Below, one piece after another: positions 20,324 through 30,325 of a DNA stretch of 58,224 nucleotides. The DNA comes from Acrasis kona (Eukaryota; Heterolobosea; Eutetramitea; Acrasida; Acrasidae). A program made the position numbers and the translations under genes. The DNA is taken from positions 1-58,224 of the forward strand of contig JAOPGA020000529.1 in the NCBI GenBank assembly GCA_026419775.2, given 5' to 3'. The notes under the pieces are model-generated. The model searched no databases. It saw only the letters and a list, made by a program, of their open reading frames with translations, and was not told the origin of the DNA. The stretch's first letter is position 1. Each line of letters begins with the position of its first letter.

Positions 20324-21684
20324 ATGTCACAAAAGCCTATTGGGTTCGATACGAAATTAAGTATTGTGGGAGTGCAAACACCATCCGACACATTATTAGT
20401 TTCAAGTAACAATACCGCAGTTAATGGTCGGATTAGGTTAGCATCAGAACTAGAGGAATCATTCGAAGAACATAGGCCTTCAAAGAGAGTTAAAGCCCCA
20501 AGCAATTTACATGTTGACTGCTCTGCGACAGAAGTACCAGTTTCCGATAACGAAGCTACAACTCAAGCAGCAGCTGAAGAAGAGGCGATAGAGTGCAGTG
20601 TATGTTATGAGGAAATTAAGAAAAAGGGCATTATAGACTCTTGCTCTCACATCTTCTGCTTTGATTGTATATTTAAATGGAGCTCGTCAAGTAGTGAATG
20701 CCCTGTGTGCAAGCAAAGTACGTTCATGCTTTAATGTTACCCGTTAACACATACTCTTAGAGTTTAAAAGCATCACCCCTCATGACTTGGTGGAAGGCAA
20801 CCAAACAAACCAAGTACCAATACTTGTCCAAAACCGCACCTTTAGTCTTGGAGACGAATACCATTATGATAGTGAAGAGGACGAGGACGACATATATAAC
20901 AGAATAAATGATATGGTGGAGGCAAGAGTGGATGAGGGTCTCTGTAAGTCAGCTTCATGCTGTTTTTTCTCATTACCGTACTGTAGTTGAAATGGTCATA
21001 AGTGGCATACCAGTTGGCTTAAGAAGCTTAATCAGGCAACATTTATTCAGACCTCGCCTTCCTTTCACAAATACAAGAGACAACCCAGTGGTCATCTCCG
21101 ACGACGAAGGAGACTCAGAGTCGGATGACTCCGACGATGAAGATGAATACGATGAAGAAAGCGCACAAGAGCAAGCCTCTCACTTTTCACACCACCACCA
21201 TCATCATGTTCATCATGAAAACCATCAACAAATACTGAACCGCACTTTACAAGACCAGGCTAGGAGAGCACATCAAATAGATCCCATACTACCTCCACAC
21301 GCTCCTCGCTTCGTGCAACACAATTTCTTTTCACGACCAGAAACTAACAATAATCTCAGTTACCAGATGGATCATTTACGTAGCGTATTAATGATGCAGC
21401 GACAGCAGCAACAGCAGCAACAACAACAATTACAACAACAGTTACAACATCACCAGCAACAAATTCAACAGCTCCATCAACAACGGGAAAGAATGTATCA
21501 AAACTTTCAACCTCCTGCAACAAATAATGCTCAGTACGTGGGTTCTCAGAATTTCTCGATACCTCCTCTTCAACACTTTCATTCACCGCCCATATATCCA
21601 AACTTTATGCACACCTTTAGTCCTACCTTGGGAAGTTCAAATTTCGTTTTAGAGGAACAAGAGCCTGATAACTACTATCTCTAG
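20324..21684 (+). CDS. RING-finger protein (Topors-like RING), 424 aa
   Basis: Three exons (20324-20717, 20761-20943, 20987-21684) with two 43-nt introns. A C3HC4 RING occupies residues 91-129 (C91, C94, C107, H109, C112, C115, C126, C129), with the FDCIFKW and CPVCKQ surroundings seen in Topors/PHRF-type E3 ligases. Downstream are an acidic patch (DSEEDEDD), a second acidic region (SESDDSDDEDEYDEE), a His run (HHHHHH) and a Gln tract encoded by CAG/CAA. A role as an E3 ubiquitin or SUMO ligase is the family expectation. The first intron follows CKQ, so unspliced RNA would end soon after the RING. Confidence 0.85.
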
Positions 21685-21896
21685 TGTATCATTAAATTGT
21701 AATTTTATTTGCTTTTTTTGTTGAATTGTTTGTCTTCTCTGCGCTTTTGACGAGAATTGTTTCAAATTATTTGCTTACATATTTTCCTTGGATTAGAAAA
21801 CCTTCCTGTATGACCTGCGTTGATGTTTTTGTAATAAGCTTTGGATTTCAATTCAAACACCTGTATGGTCATACGTTTAGCTATAAATAATTTGTC

Positions 21897-22192
21897 ATGA
21901 AACTTTTGTTATGCATTCTTTTAGCTATATCCTGCTGTCTCGCTAATATGGGATGTACCTCTGATGCTGAATGCAAAAAGAATCTACTTTGTGTAAAGTA
22001 CAAGTTGAGAAGCGGTGCAGAATATACGCGCTGCGTTGCTCCATCAGCTTCGGTTGTAGGAGGTAATAGATATCATGTGTTATACAAAATAACAACTTCA
22101 TAGTGCTAATGTCAAAGAGAAGGGGTAAGAATTATGATCGAGAAGTAAAAGCCTTGTCAAAAAATAAACCACTCAAAAAGAAGAAGACATGA
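21897..22192 (+). CDS. Small secreted Cys-rich protein with basic tail, 84 aa
   Basis: Signal peptide MKLLLCILLAISCCLANMG, then a short Cys-bearing segment (CTSDAECKKNLLCVKYKL...YTRCV), reminiscent of small disulphide-knotted secreted proteins. I infer a 41-nt GTAATA...CATAG intron (22063-22103), after which the frame continues as VLMSKRRGKNYDREVKAL...KKKKT to a stop at 22190. Without splicing the frame ends at 22101 (68 residues). The Lys-rich end is coding-like, which supports splicing. A TATAAAT lies only 9 nt before the ATG, too close for a normal leader. Function unknown. Confidence 0.6.
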
Positions 22193-22336
22193 TTCGCTCG
22201 TAACTGAAAAAGAAGAAATATGGAAACAATACTTAATAAACACAAACCAACTTGTTCTCAATTTTGTATTAATTCTGTCACAAAGCAAGAAGGATTAAAC
22301 ATGAATGTTAGTTTAACACATTTATTTACAATTAAT

Positions 22337-23119
22337 TTATGGACTGATTGTTTGCGGAATTGTCTCAAGATCTACTGGATCCTTTGTAGAATAACAATGT
22401 TTTAAAGGAGATTTGTATCGATTCTGGTTGATTACGCTTTTTGATGTGGTCCGACATCTTGTTGTACAATACTGATACTTGGTTTTCACACTTTGATAAA
22501 GTCTATCAGACTGCCTCTCATTAAAATCGTTCATTAACGATGTGGCCTTGTCTGGGCTCATGCAGCATGAAACACAATATTCGTAACTTGTGCAGCACCC
22601 GAACCTGGCATCACAAGTTTTACAAGAGAATCTTGTTGAGGATTGTTGTGTGCAACAATTTGTTGAAGCATCAACATCTTCTGTAAGGCATGTATAACCT
22701 CTGCTATCTGTTACAAACATGTTGACACCAACAGTAGTTTTGCATTTTGGATTTAATGCGTCCACATTCTTGTTAGGGACTTGTACCGAATCCAATGGTA
22801 TATCAAAATAACCCTCAAAAGTGTACGGTATATCATCATATGAAATTACCGAAGCAATTCCTTCTTGTTCATCCTGCTTTGGAGAATTTTCGTGCTTGGT
22901 TGGAATCCTCTTACGGATGCCTTGCACTATTGCATTTAAATGAACCTCAGTAGGCGTTTGGTCTGTAGGCACAGCTTCTACACTAACACCAGAATATATT
23001 TCCTCATGTTCTATCTTTCTAAATTGTTTGGCTTTATGAAAAACAAGCAATGTAGTAAGCAGCACTATAGTGACTACAAATATAAGAAGGATGATGGCAA
23101 AGCGCCTCAGCGGCAGCAT
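22337..23119 (-). CDS. SPRING (C12orf49) homologue, SREBP-pathway Golgi protein
   Basis: Intronless, 260 residues. A short cytosolic N-terminus (MLPLRRF) leads into one TM helix (about 7-28), a variable linker of ~100 residues, and a Cys-rich luminal domain matching SPRING: CCTSYEYCVSCCMSP, then YCTTRCRTTSKSV, NRYKSPLKHCYS. In animals SPRING is a Golgi membrane protein needed for S1P/SCAP-dependent SREBP cleavage. The block CCxxYEYCVSCC...CRTxSxSV...Y is nearly invariant, so the family call is strong even though the rest has diverged. Whether this organism has an SREBP-like pathway cannot be seen here. Confidence 0.9.
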   Translation of the reverse strand: MLPLRRFAIILLIFVVTIVLLTTLLVFHKAKQFRKIEHEEIYSGVSVEAVPTDQTPTEVHLNAIVQGIRKRIPTKHENSPKQDEQEGIASVISYDDIPYTFEGYFDIPLDSVQVPNKNVDALNPKCKTTVGVNMFVTDSRGYTCLTEDVDASTNCCTQQSSTRFSCKTCDARFGCCTSYEYCVSCCMSPDKATSLMNDFNERQSDRLYQSVKTKYQYCTTRCRTTSKSVINQNRYKSPLKHCYSTKDPVDLETIPQTISP

Positions 23120-23689
23120 CTACCAAGTGATTGTTGAACTTGTTTTGTATTTGGTTGACTTCGTACTTGTCGACCGTTCGGGGACATCACAAGAAAAGCC
23201 CAATAAACACAAGAATAAAGATTGTTAATCATAATTTATCTAGGGCTTTAAAAAGAACTGATAAGCACAACTAATTTTGAGACTAAGACCGAGCGGGGTG
23301 CAGATTAAGCAATTATCAAAAAGGTGATTGAAAAATTAGATAGCTCGTTAGTTCCTCCTTTGTCAGTCCCTTCCTTTTCTTCAGAGGACCTCCTCAGCTT
23401 CTTCTGACGACTTCTGCATCTCTTTGCCTTTCTCGATTCAAATTAAATGTCCAACAGTGCTTGTCAAAATACTGACAGTTTTGGTATCAACCACCAAAGC
23501 GCGATGTATTTTAAACAGCATCGGTATCAAGTTTTACTAACTAGGCTTTTGTTAAATTACGTTTAGATATAGCAAGCATTTCAAATATCATCTTCTTGAT
23601 TCAATTTGATACACACCCTTCAATTGAACATAAGTTCAAGTTGTATTGTAAATTTGCAAAACTTGTGTGGGTTTACTTTTTGAAAAAAA
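23120..23689. other. Intergenic with possible 39-codon frame
   Basis: Promoter region between the divergent SPRING and threonyl-tRNA synthetase genes. A short frame at 23447-23566 (MSNSACQNTDSFGINHQ...) has a protein-like composition but no homology, promoter or splice support. A polybasic open stretch on the minus strand near 23330-23440 is also unsupported. Confidence 0.35.
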
Positions 23690-26066
23690 ATGTCTGTACG
23701 AAATACAACACCACTTCCCAGTGATGACTATTTTAAATCTCGTCTAGAGAGATTTGAAACATACAAACAAAGAAGAATACAAGAACTTGGCGACCAATAT
23801 GGTAAACCAATTGAGGTGAGTTACGAAGTTACTTTTAGTTAACAATTCAACAGGTTACTCTTCCTGATGGCACGGTAAAACCTGCAGAAGCGTATAAAAC
23901 TACCCCACTAAACATCGCGCAAAGCATTGCAGCTGGTCTTGCAAACAGCGCAGTAGTTGCAAAAGTTAATGGTAAAATCTGGGACATGATCAGAGTTATT
24001 GAGGAATCCTGCACTTTGGAAATCCTAAAGCACGACGCCCCAGAGGCTCAAGAAGTTTTCTGGCATTCCTCTAGTCACGTGTTGGGTGAAGCCATGGAGC
24101 ACATTTATAAATGTTATTTGTGCAAAGGACCTGCTGGTAAGGACGGATTCTACTACGAGGCATACATGGAAAAGAAGTAAGTCGCACAGTAACACGTCTT
24201 CTAATATCATTAAAAAAGGACCGTGAGTGAAGATGACTACACGGCATTAAAGACAGAGGTACTCAAAATTGCCAAAGAAAAGCAACCCTTTGAAAGACTT
24301 ATGATCACCAAAGATGAAGCTTTGGAACTCTTCAAGGAAAATCCCTTCAAAGTTGAGATCTTGAGAGAGAAGGTACCAGATGGTGTAATGTGCAGTGTGT
24401 ACAAGTGTGGTGATTTAATTGATCCCTGCAAAGGTCCTCATTTGGCCGACACCGGAAGAGTTAGAGCTTTTGAGGTCACCAAGAACTCATCAACCTACTG
24501 GCGTGCAAGTTCCGATAAGGAATCACTTCAACGTATTTATGGTATCTCCTTCCCTGATGACAAGAAGCTCAAGGAGTGGCAAGAACTCATCAGACAAGCC
24601 AAAGAAAGAGATCACAGAAAAATCGGAAAGGATCAAGAGCTATGGTTCTTCCATCCCTTAAGTCCTGGTTGTGTATTCATGTTGCCACACGGTACAAGAA
24701 TCTTCAACACATTAATTGGCTTGACCCGCAGTGAGTACCGCAAGAGAGGTTTCGACGAAGTACAAACACCTACCCTATTCCATTCCAACCTTTGGAAGAT
24801 GTCAGGTCACTGGGACAAGTACCAAGAGAACTTGTTCACATTAAGCGTCGACAATGGATTACACTCATTGAAGCCCATGAACTGTCCCAGTCATTGTTTG
24901 ATGTTCAAGAACAGAGTTAGAAGCTACAAGGAACTTCCATTACGTTATGCTGATTTTGGTGTTTTGCACAGAAACGAACTAAAGGGAGCACTATCAGGAA
25001 TGACCAGAGTGAGAAGGTTCCAACAAGACGACGCACACATTTTCTGCACAAAGGATCAGATAGGACAGGAGATGCATCGGCGCACTAAGCTTCTTGTACT
25101 CACATGTACAAGATATTCGGATTCAATTTCACAGTCAACTTGTCCACTCGTCCAGAAACATTCTTGGGAGACATTGAAGTATGGAACGACGCCGAAGCAC
25201 AATTATCAAAAGCTCTAGACGAGTTCATTGGACCCGGCAAGTGGGGAATTAACCCAGGAGATGGTGCCTTCTACGGACCCAAGATTGACATTATCGTCAA
25301 CGACGCCCTCAAGAGAGAATTCCAGTGCGGAACCATTCAATTGGACTTCCAACTGCCCATTCGTTTCGACCTAGAATACGTTACCGAATTAGTCACCGGA
25401 ACTCAACAAAGCGAAGAAGAAAAGGAACAACAAAAAGCACAAAAGAAGAAGGAAACCGAAGAAAAGATTAAAAGACAAAAGGAGGAAGGAGAGAGGAAAC
25501 GTTTGGAGAAGGCTCAACAAAAGGAAAAACCATCACAACCAGTCAAGCAAGAAAAGACACATTCCGATGCATCCGCTGTTGCAAATTCCACTCCAGCCGC
25601 CAACGAAGAGGAAGAATTCGTCTACGAACAACCAGGTGCATTACCAACCAATTATCCAAAAATGCAAAGACCTGTAATCATCCATCGTGCCATCTACGGA
25701 AGTTTGGAAAGGTTCATGGCCATCATTACCGAACATTACGGAGGCAAGTGGCCCTTCTGGTTATCTCCACGTCAAATCATGGTCGTGCCCATCGTAAACA
25801 AGGTAGACGAATATGCTTCGAAAGTTCAACAAATATTCTGGGACGCTGGTTACTATTGCGACGTCGATTTGAGCAAGGATAACTTCAAGAAGAAGTTGGC
25901 AAAAGCAAGAAACGAACGTTATACATTTGCTATCGTGGTGGGTGTCACCGAATCACAAAACGATACGGTCAACCTGAAGTTTGCCGATAAGGATGAGGCC
26001 ATTGGCGAGATGAGCATTGAAGAATGTAAGAGTTACTTCCAAAAGTTGAAAGATGAGTTTAAATAA
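23690..26066 (+). CDS. Threonyl-tRNA synthetase, with two frame breaks
   Basis: Exons 23690-23815, 23854-24176 and 24219-26066. Domains in order: TGS ([13 protein letters not shown]...), the editing domain with [13 protein letters not shown], class II core ([46 protein letters not shown]), motif 3 ([11 protein letters not shown]), then the anticodon-binding domain. A Lys/Glu-rich insertion of about 70 residues, between the [10 protein letters not shown] and [10 protein letters not shown] segments, is absent from usual ThrRS. Near 25078 and again near 25100 the frame changes, each consistent with one extra base; the protein GALSFL between them is readable only in the third frame. No intron explains this. 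Either assembly indels or a damaged copy. Confidence 0.88.
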
Positions 26067-26127
26067 AGATTTTTATTTGCCGACGATGGTTCTATTTCTT
26101 TGTAAATAACCCGCAACAGAATTTAAT

Positions 26128-27468
26128 ATGGATGCAAAGAGTGGTGGGAAGGAGACGACGCATCAGCGATTCATCGTATCGTTCTTTTTGTTTTTATCCA
26201 ACTTGATTTGCTATGCTGACCGCACCAATATTTCAGTTTGCATCATACCCATGGCCACCGATTTTAATTGGTCAGAGATGACACAGGCGGCCGTACTAAG
26301 CAGTTTCTTTTGGGGTTATATGGCTACACAAATTCCGTCAGGTTTATTGTGCAAGAAATTTGGAGGCAGGAATGTACTTTTGGTGGGAGTCGTGATTTGG
26401 AGTATATTTACGTTGCTTACGCCTATTGCAGCCAAGTATGCTTCTACGGAGTATGTAGCCATATTTTTCGCAGTAAGGATTGGCATGGGGTTAGGAGAGG
26501 GAGCGAATTTTCCTTCTGCATATCACTTGTGCGGACAATGGGTGCCAAAGAACGAAAGAACAAGGTTGATGACTTTAATCAACAGCGGGACAGATTTCGG
26601 AACATGCACAGCCATGCTTTTGGGTCCGATAATGACATTATCAATGGGTTGGCAATATACATTTTATCACTTTGGCATCATGGGTTTGGTGTGGTCGGTC
26701 ATGTTTTATTATAATGTGAGCGAGAGACCTGAAGACGATCCGAGCACATCTCAACAAGAGAGAGAATACATACATTTTTCTAATAAAGAATCGGATGATG
26801 ATAAAGGGGATACTACGGTGTCCGATAAATTATCTGGTAAAAGTAGTGCGAGGACCATGTTCATGTTGCTTAGTGCAAAAAGTGTTTGGGCAATAATCGT
26901 CGCTCAAACCAGTTATAATTTTGGTTGGTACATTTTGTTGAGTTATCTTCCAAAAATCCTACTTTCATTAGGTATTGAATTTGAAAAAGTGGGTTACTTT
27001 AGCATGTTGTCCTATTTGATTGTAATTATAATGTCCAATGTTGCGGCACAGATTGCCGATACATTAATTGTGAGGATTGGTTGGTCCGTAGAGAAAACTA
27101 GGAAGTTGATGGGCGCCATATCTTTCTTGGGTTCATCGTTCTTTTATTTCTTGTTGAGATTCACGCTACATGATACAGCCTTGTCTGTGTTTATTCTTTG
27201 CTGCGGAATCGGCTGTGGTAGTTTTTGTAAAGCTGGTTATCTGAGTAACTATGTGGACATTGCACCAAAATATGCTGGTATTTTGTTTGGTTTGGCGAAT
27301 ACATTTGCTTCAATCCCAGGTATAGCTGGTCCACTTGTGACAGGAATGATCTTGCATCATTACCCTGTTGATCCTTGGCATGTTGTTTTTAATATTATTA
27401 TATGTTCCAACCTGATTGGAGCTTTCGTGTGGCAGACATCTGCCAAAGGCACAACTCAATTTCATTAA
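26128..27468 (+). CDS. MFS transporter, SLC17/anion:cation symporter type
   Basis: Intronless, 446 residues with about 12 hydrophobic segments. The SLC17/ACS motifs are clear: SNLICYADRTNISV in TM1, GYMATQIPSG, GGRNVLLVGV, RIGMGLGEGANFPSAYH in TM4, and the C-terminal IAPKYAGILFGLANTFASIPGIAGP. Members carry phosphate, sialic acid, glutamate or other organic anions with Na+ or H+; the substrate is not predictable. A hydrophilic loop (about 195-250) rich in Ser/Asp separates the halves. The gene starts 61 nt after ThrRS, and its stop overlaps AATAAA. Confidence 0.92.
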   Translation: MDAKSGGKETTHQRFIVSFFLFLSNLICYADRTNISVCIIPMATDFNWSEMTQAAVLSSFFWGYMATQIPSGLLCKKFGGRNVLLVGVVIWSIFTLLTPIAAKYASTEYVAIFFAVRIGMGLGEGANFPSAYHLCGQWVPKNERTRLMTLINSGTDFGTCTAMLLGPIMTLSMGWQYTFYHFGIMGLVWSVMFYYNVSERPEDDPSTSQQEREYIHFSNKESDDDKGDTTVSDKLSGKSSARTMFMLLSAKSVWAIIVAQTSYNFGWYILLSYLPKILLSLGIEFEKVGYFSMLSYLIVIIMSNVAAQIADTLIVRIGWSVEKTRKLMGAISFLGSSFFYFLLRFTLHDTALSVFILCCGIGCGSFCKAGYLSNYVDIAPKYAGILFGLANTFASIPGIAGPLVTGMILHHYPVDPWHVVFNIIICSNLIGAFVWQTSAKGTTQFH

Positions 27469-27753
27469 TAAATCGTAATCAAATTAACTGAACATTTTGG
27501 AGCTCACCATCTTTTAATAATTGTTTATTGATAATTAATTGTCCTTAGAGCACGGATGTTTAAGACAAATTTTGTCCAACCCGCCATTATAGAAAAGACG
27601 ATTAGAGTGCAAGGAAAATTCGGGCATGTCTTTTTGAGAAAAGGAAGATCAGTTTGATCAAAATAGGAAGACCGCTGATAGATATGGATAATCTTCGAAT
27701 CAATAAATTCAGTGTTTTTAGTGATACTCATTATTATACTCTAACAAAATCAC
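27469..27753. other. Short intergenic promoter region
   Basis: AT-rich spacer before the sedolisin gene; no credible frame or RNA gene seen. Confidence 0.5.
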
Positions 27754-29208
27754 ATGAGCAAGGTCACCTGCCTGGTCTTAATCTGCTTCATCGCCGTTCA
27801 AGTTGCATCGCTACGATTCTTAAGGCCGCCAAGACCGTCAAGACGCACAGACGCACACCCTCACATTATCTTCTCTGATGAGCCTGTGGACCCTGACGAT
27901 CGTTCTCGTGCAGCCACAGCTAGTTACATGACTCCTGCTCAAGTACGATCAGTATACAACATTCCTACTGCAAACACAGCCGGTCAAGGAAAGACAATTG
28001 GTATCGTCATTGCTTACGGTGCATCTACCATCGAAAGTGATTTGGCAGCATTCAGCACAAGATACAACCTGCCATCTTGCACCACAGCAAATGGATGCTT
28101 CAAGAAGGTCAACCAAACCGGTGGTACTACTTATCCAGCAGACAACGAAGGATGGTCTCTAGAGACTGCCTTGGACGTAGAATGGTCTCACGCTATTGCT
28201 CCAGGAGCTAAGATTCTACTTGTCGTCGCAAACTCCGAATATTCGAACGACCTTGGTGTTGCCATCGCATATGCAGCAAGGAATGCAGACTACATCAGCA
28301 TGAGCTTTGGAAGTGGAGAAGGTACTTACTACGAGAATACCTTTTCTGCTGCAAGTGATAAGTCCTTCTTTGCGTCCTCCGGAGATGATGGTGCAGGAGT
28401 TTCATATCCATCAACCAGCCCCAATGTTGTTGCAGTGGGTGGTACAACTGTTTATAGAGATGGAGACACGTTCGTCGAAGAACAAGGATGGAGTGGATCG
28501 GGCGGAGGATGCTCTAAAGTTTTTGCAGTGCCATCTTTCCAACAATCAAATAACAACTACGCCTCCTTCAATTGTTCTAACAAGAGAACTGTTCCAGACG
28601 TAGCCATGGTTGGAGATCCTCATAGCGGTGTGATTGTCTACACAGCCTCTCAACCAAGCTGCGCTCAAGGATGTTATTATATTGTCGGAGGTACAAGTTT
28701 GTCTTCACCAATTTTCGCAGCAAGGGCCGCCATCAGAGGTGATGTTATAAAGCCGTCATATATTTACTCAAATAAAATTAACTTTAGAGATGTGGTGAAG
28801 GGAAGTAACGGACTACCAACAAAGCAAGGATTAGACCAGGTGACTGGTCTTGGTACCTATGTTGGCGACATCAACCCTACGACCCCAACAACCACAGTAG
28901 CACCAACGACCACCAGGACTCCAACCACCACAAGAGCACCCACTACTACCAGGACCCCAACAACCACAAGAGCACCCACTACTACAAGGACTCCAACCAC
29001 CACCAGGACTCCAACCACCACCAGGACTCCAACCACCACCAGGACTCCAACAACCACAAGAGCACCCACTACTACCAGGACCCCAACAACCACAAGAGCA
29101 CCCACTACTACAAGGACTCCAACCACCACAAGAGCACCCACTACTACCAGGACTCCAACCACTACTAGGTGCAATAGTCTGATATGTCTCAGAAGGAACC
29201 AGGAGTAA
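27754..29208 (+). CDS. Secreted sedolisin (S53) peptidase with Thr/Pro-rich tail
   Basis: Intronless, 484 residues. Signal peptide at 1-20, a short basic linker, then the catalytic domain from about residue 55. The Ser-Glu-Asp triad is visible as E137 and D141 (WSLETALDVEW) and S315 (GGTSLSSP), with the oxyanion Asp at 211 (SSGDDGA). The C-terminal calcium-site pattern FRDVVKGSNG...VTGLGTYVGD is present. Sedolisins are acid-active, usually lysosomal or secreted, and normally carry a ~190-residue inhibitory prodomain that is almost absent here. A mucin-like tail of PTTTR repeats follows and ends in CNSLICLRRNQE, perhaps the stub of a lost terminal domain. Confidence 0.92.
   Translation: MSKVTCLVLICFIAVQVASLRFLRPPRPSRRTDAHPHIIFSDEPVDPDDRSRAATASYMTPAQVRSVYNIPTANTAGQGKTIGIVIAYGASTIESDLAAFSTRYNLPSCTTANGCFKKVNQTGGTTYPADNEGWSLETALDVEWSHAIAPGAKILLVVANSEYSNDLGVAIAYAARNADYISMSFGSGEGTYYENTFSAASDKSFFASSGDDGAGVSYPSTSPNVVAVGGTTVYRDGDTFVEEQGWSGSGGGCSKVFAVPSFQQSNNNYASFNCSNKRTVPDVAMVGDPHSGVIVYTASQPSCAQGCYYIVGGTSLSSPIFAARAAIRGDVIKPSYIYSNKINFRDVVKGSNGLPTKQGLDQVTGLGTYVGDINPTTPTTTVAPTTTRTPTTTRAPTTTRTPTTTRAPTTTRTPTTTRTPTTTRTPTTTRTPTTTRAPTTTRTPTTTRAPTTTRTPTTTRAPTTTRTPTTTRCNSLICLRRNQE
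28876..29168 (+). repeat. Coding minisatellite of PTTTR(T/A) units
   Basis: About 17 tandem copies of an 18-nt unit (ACC/ACT AGG ACT CCA ACC ACC variants) encode alternating RTPTTT and RAPTTT in the sedolisin tail. Neighbouring units share blocks of silent variants, a sign of recent slippage or unequal exchange. The tail should be extended and O-glycosylated. Confidence 0.9.
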
Positions 29209-29245
29209 AAGTAATTTTCACGGGAGTTGTAAATTTAATAAATAA

Positions 29246-29397
29246 TTATTCAATTTTGTTTAAAGAAATATTATTTCTTACAATGCATTGAGGATGAATT
29301 CTAGGTGAAACATATTCTAGCACAGCGCCAGGACCACTTTTTGCTCTCTCAAGTCGTCTGGAATCTCGATCCAAGTATGCCATCTTTATACACAGCG
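29246..29397 (-). CDS. Probable 3' exon or 45-codon gene
   Basis: A coding-like minus-strand frame (MAYLDRDSRRLERAKSGPG... to ...NNISLNKIE) ends at 29246. It opens after a good acceptor (TTGCAG at about 29398-29401). It could be the last exon of the gene just upstream (29459-30325): a donor-like GTGTCT near the end of that frame would join in phase, at the cost of a weak donor and a longer-than-usual intron. Otherwise it is a separate 45-residue gene starting at 29383. No family recognised. Confidence 0.45.
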
Positions 29398-29458
29398 CTG
29401 CAATCAATTATTTGTTTATTACTGCTTCAAAAATCATGACCTATCATCATAGCCATCA

Positions 29459-30325
29459 TTAGGAGACACTCTGACCACCAAAAGCTGTGATCTGCGTGAA
29501 GAAGACCGTTTCATTTGAATCCTCCTCGAATGAATCTTCGTCATTAAAAAGGGGAGGCATGAAGTTGGGGGCTACATTAAAGTCTGCTTCCGCAGTTGGT
29601 ACCCTCCTGATTAGTTCATCGTTCCTCTCGTAGTGTGTCAGGACACCAATAGATGAATCTTTGAAACCGACCATTGTCATAAGCACGCGTCTGTAAACCT
29701 CTGCGTTAAATGTTGTCATCATTCTGTGCATGTTACTGTAGTTTGGATTCGTGAGGGCTCTTGGTCCTTGTACTCTGATTCCCGACCACTCTCGATCTGT
29801 TCTGTTGAACGGTGTTGTTTTGAGTACAACACCCTTGGCATCAATTTTGTCCTTTTCTACAACAAACAACACCTTTGTCTCATTGAACTTTCTTGACAAA
29901 TAGTTGTGTACAAGAGTTATTGCGAGTGCGCCTGATCTTACTGAGTGCGCCGCCAATTTCAACTCAAATAGCATTCCTACGCTGTCCCCACCTGTTTTGT
30001 GGCTAGCTGGCAAATATTCGTAACAGTGTCTCAGGGCGGATCTCTTCCTGAAATCTCTCTTATTCCTTGCCCTCTCATAATACCTCATGTAGCCGATACA
30101 ATCACAGCTTTCAGTTATAAATTTAGTGTCATCTAAAAACCTGTCTGAATCGAACTGCTTCGTCCAAAATACGACGGTGAAAACACATACTCTTGGCATG
30201 TCTGATACTGTGTTTCTGTTGAACGTGGAAATAATGTCAACATCATCAACTTCCGATGTGTCGCACGTCACTGAATCATTTGTCCCCTGACTTAATAACC
30301 CATTTTCTGAATGACTGTCGCTCAT
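29459..30325 (-). CDS. Unknown protein, 288 aa
   Basis: Intronless frame with an acidic, Ser-rich N-terminus (about 1-40), then a globular-looking body (VCVFTVVFWTKQFDSDRF, CDCIGYMRYYERA, VGMLFELKLAAHSV, VLFVVEKDK, IGVLTHYERNDELI) and an acidic C-terminal segment (FNDEDSFEEDSNE). No signal peptide, TM helix or known catalytic motif is seen. Codon use and lack of stops make it a secure gene. It may continue into the exon at 29246-29397. Function unknown. Confidence 0.75.
   Translation of the reverse strand: MSDSHSENGLLSQGTNDSVTCDTSEVDDVDIISTFNRNTVSDMPRVCVFTVVFWTKQFDSDRFLDDTKFITESCDCIGYMRYYERARNKRDFRKRSALRHCYEYLPASHKTGGDSVGMLFELKLAAHSVRSGALAITLVHNYLSRKFNETKVLFVVEKDKIDAKGVVLKTTPFNRTDREWSGIRVQGPRALTNPNYSNMHRMMTTFNAEVYRRVLMTMVGFKDSSIGVLTHYERNDELIRRVPTAEADFNVAPNFMPPLFNDEDSFEEDSNETVFFTQITAFGGQSVS

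Noticed and set aside
20116-20409. 97-codon plus-strand frame before the RING gene
   Set aside because: Overlaps the RING start in another frame and has no domain, promoter or composition support.
25100-25120. 17-nt GTACTCACATGTACAAG as a mini-intron in ThrRS
   Set aside because: Removing it would delete conserved residues (MYK) and leave an unconserved stretch in place of GALSFL.
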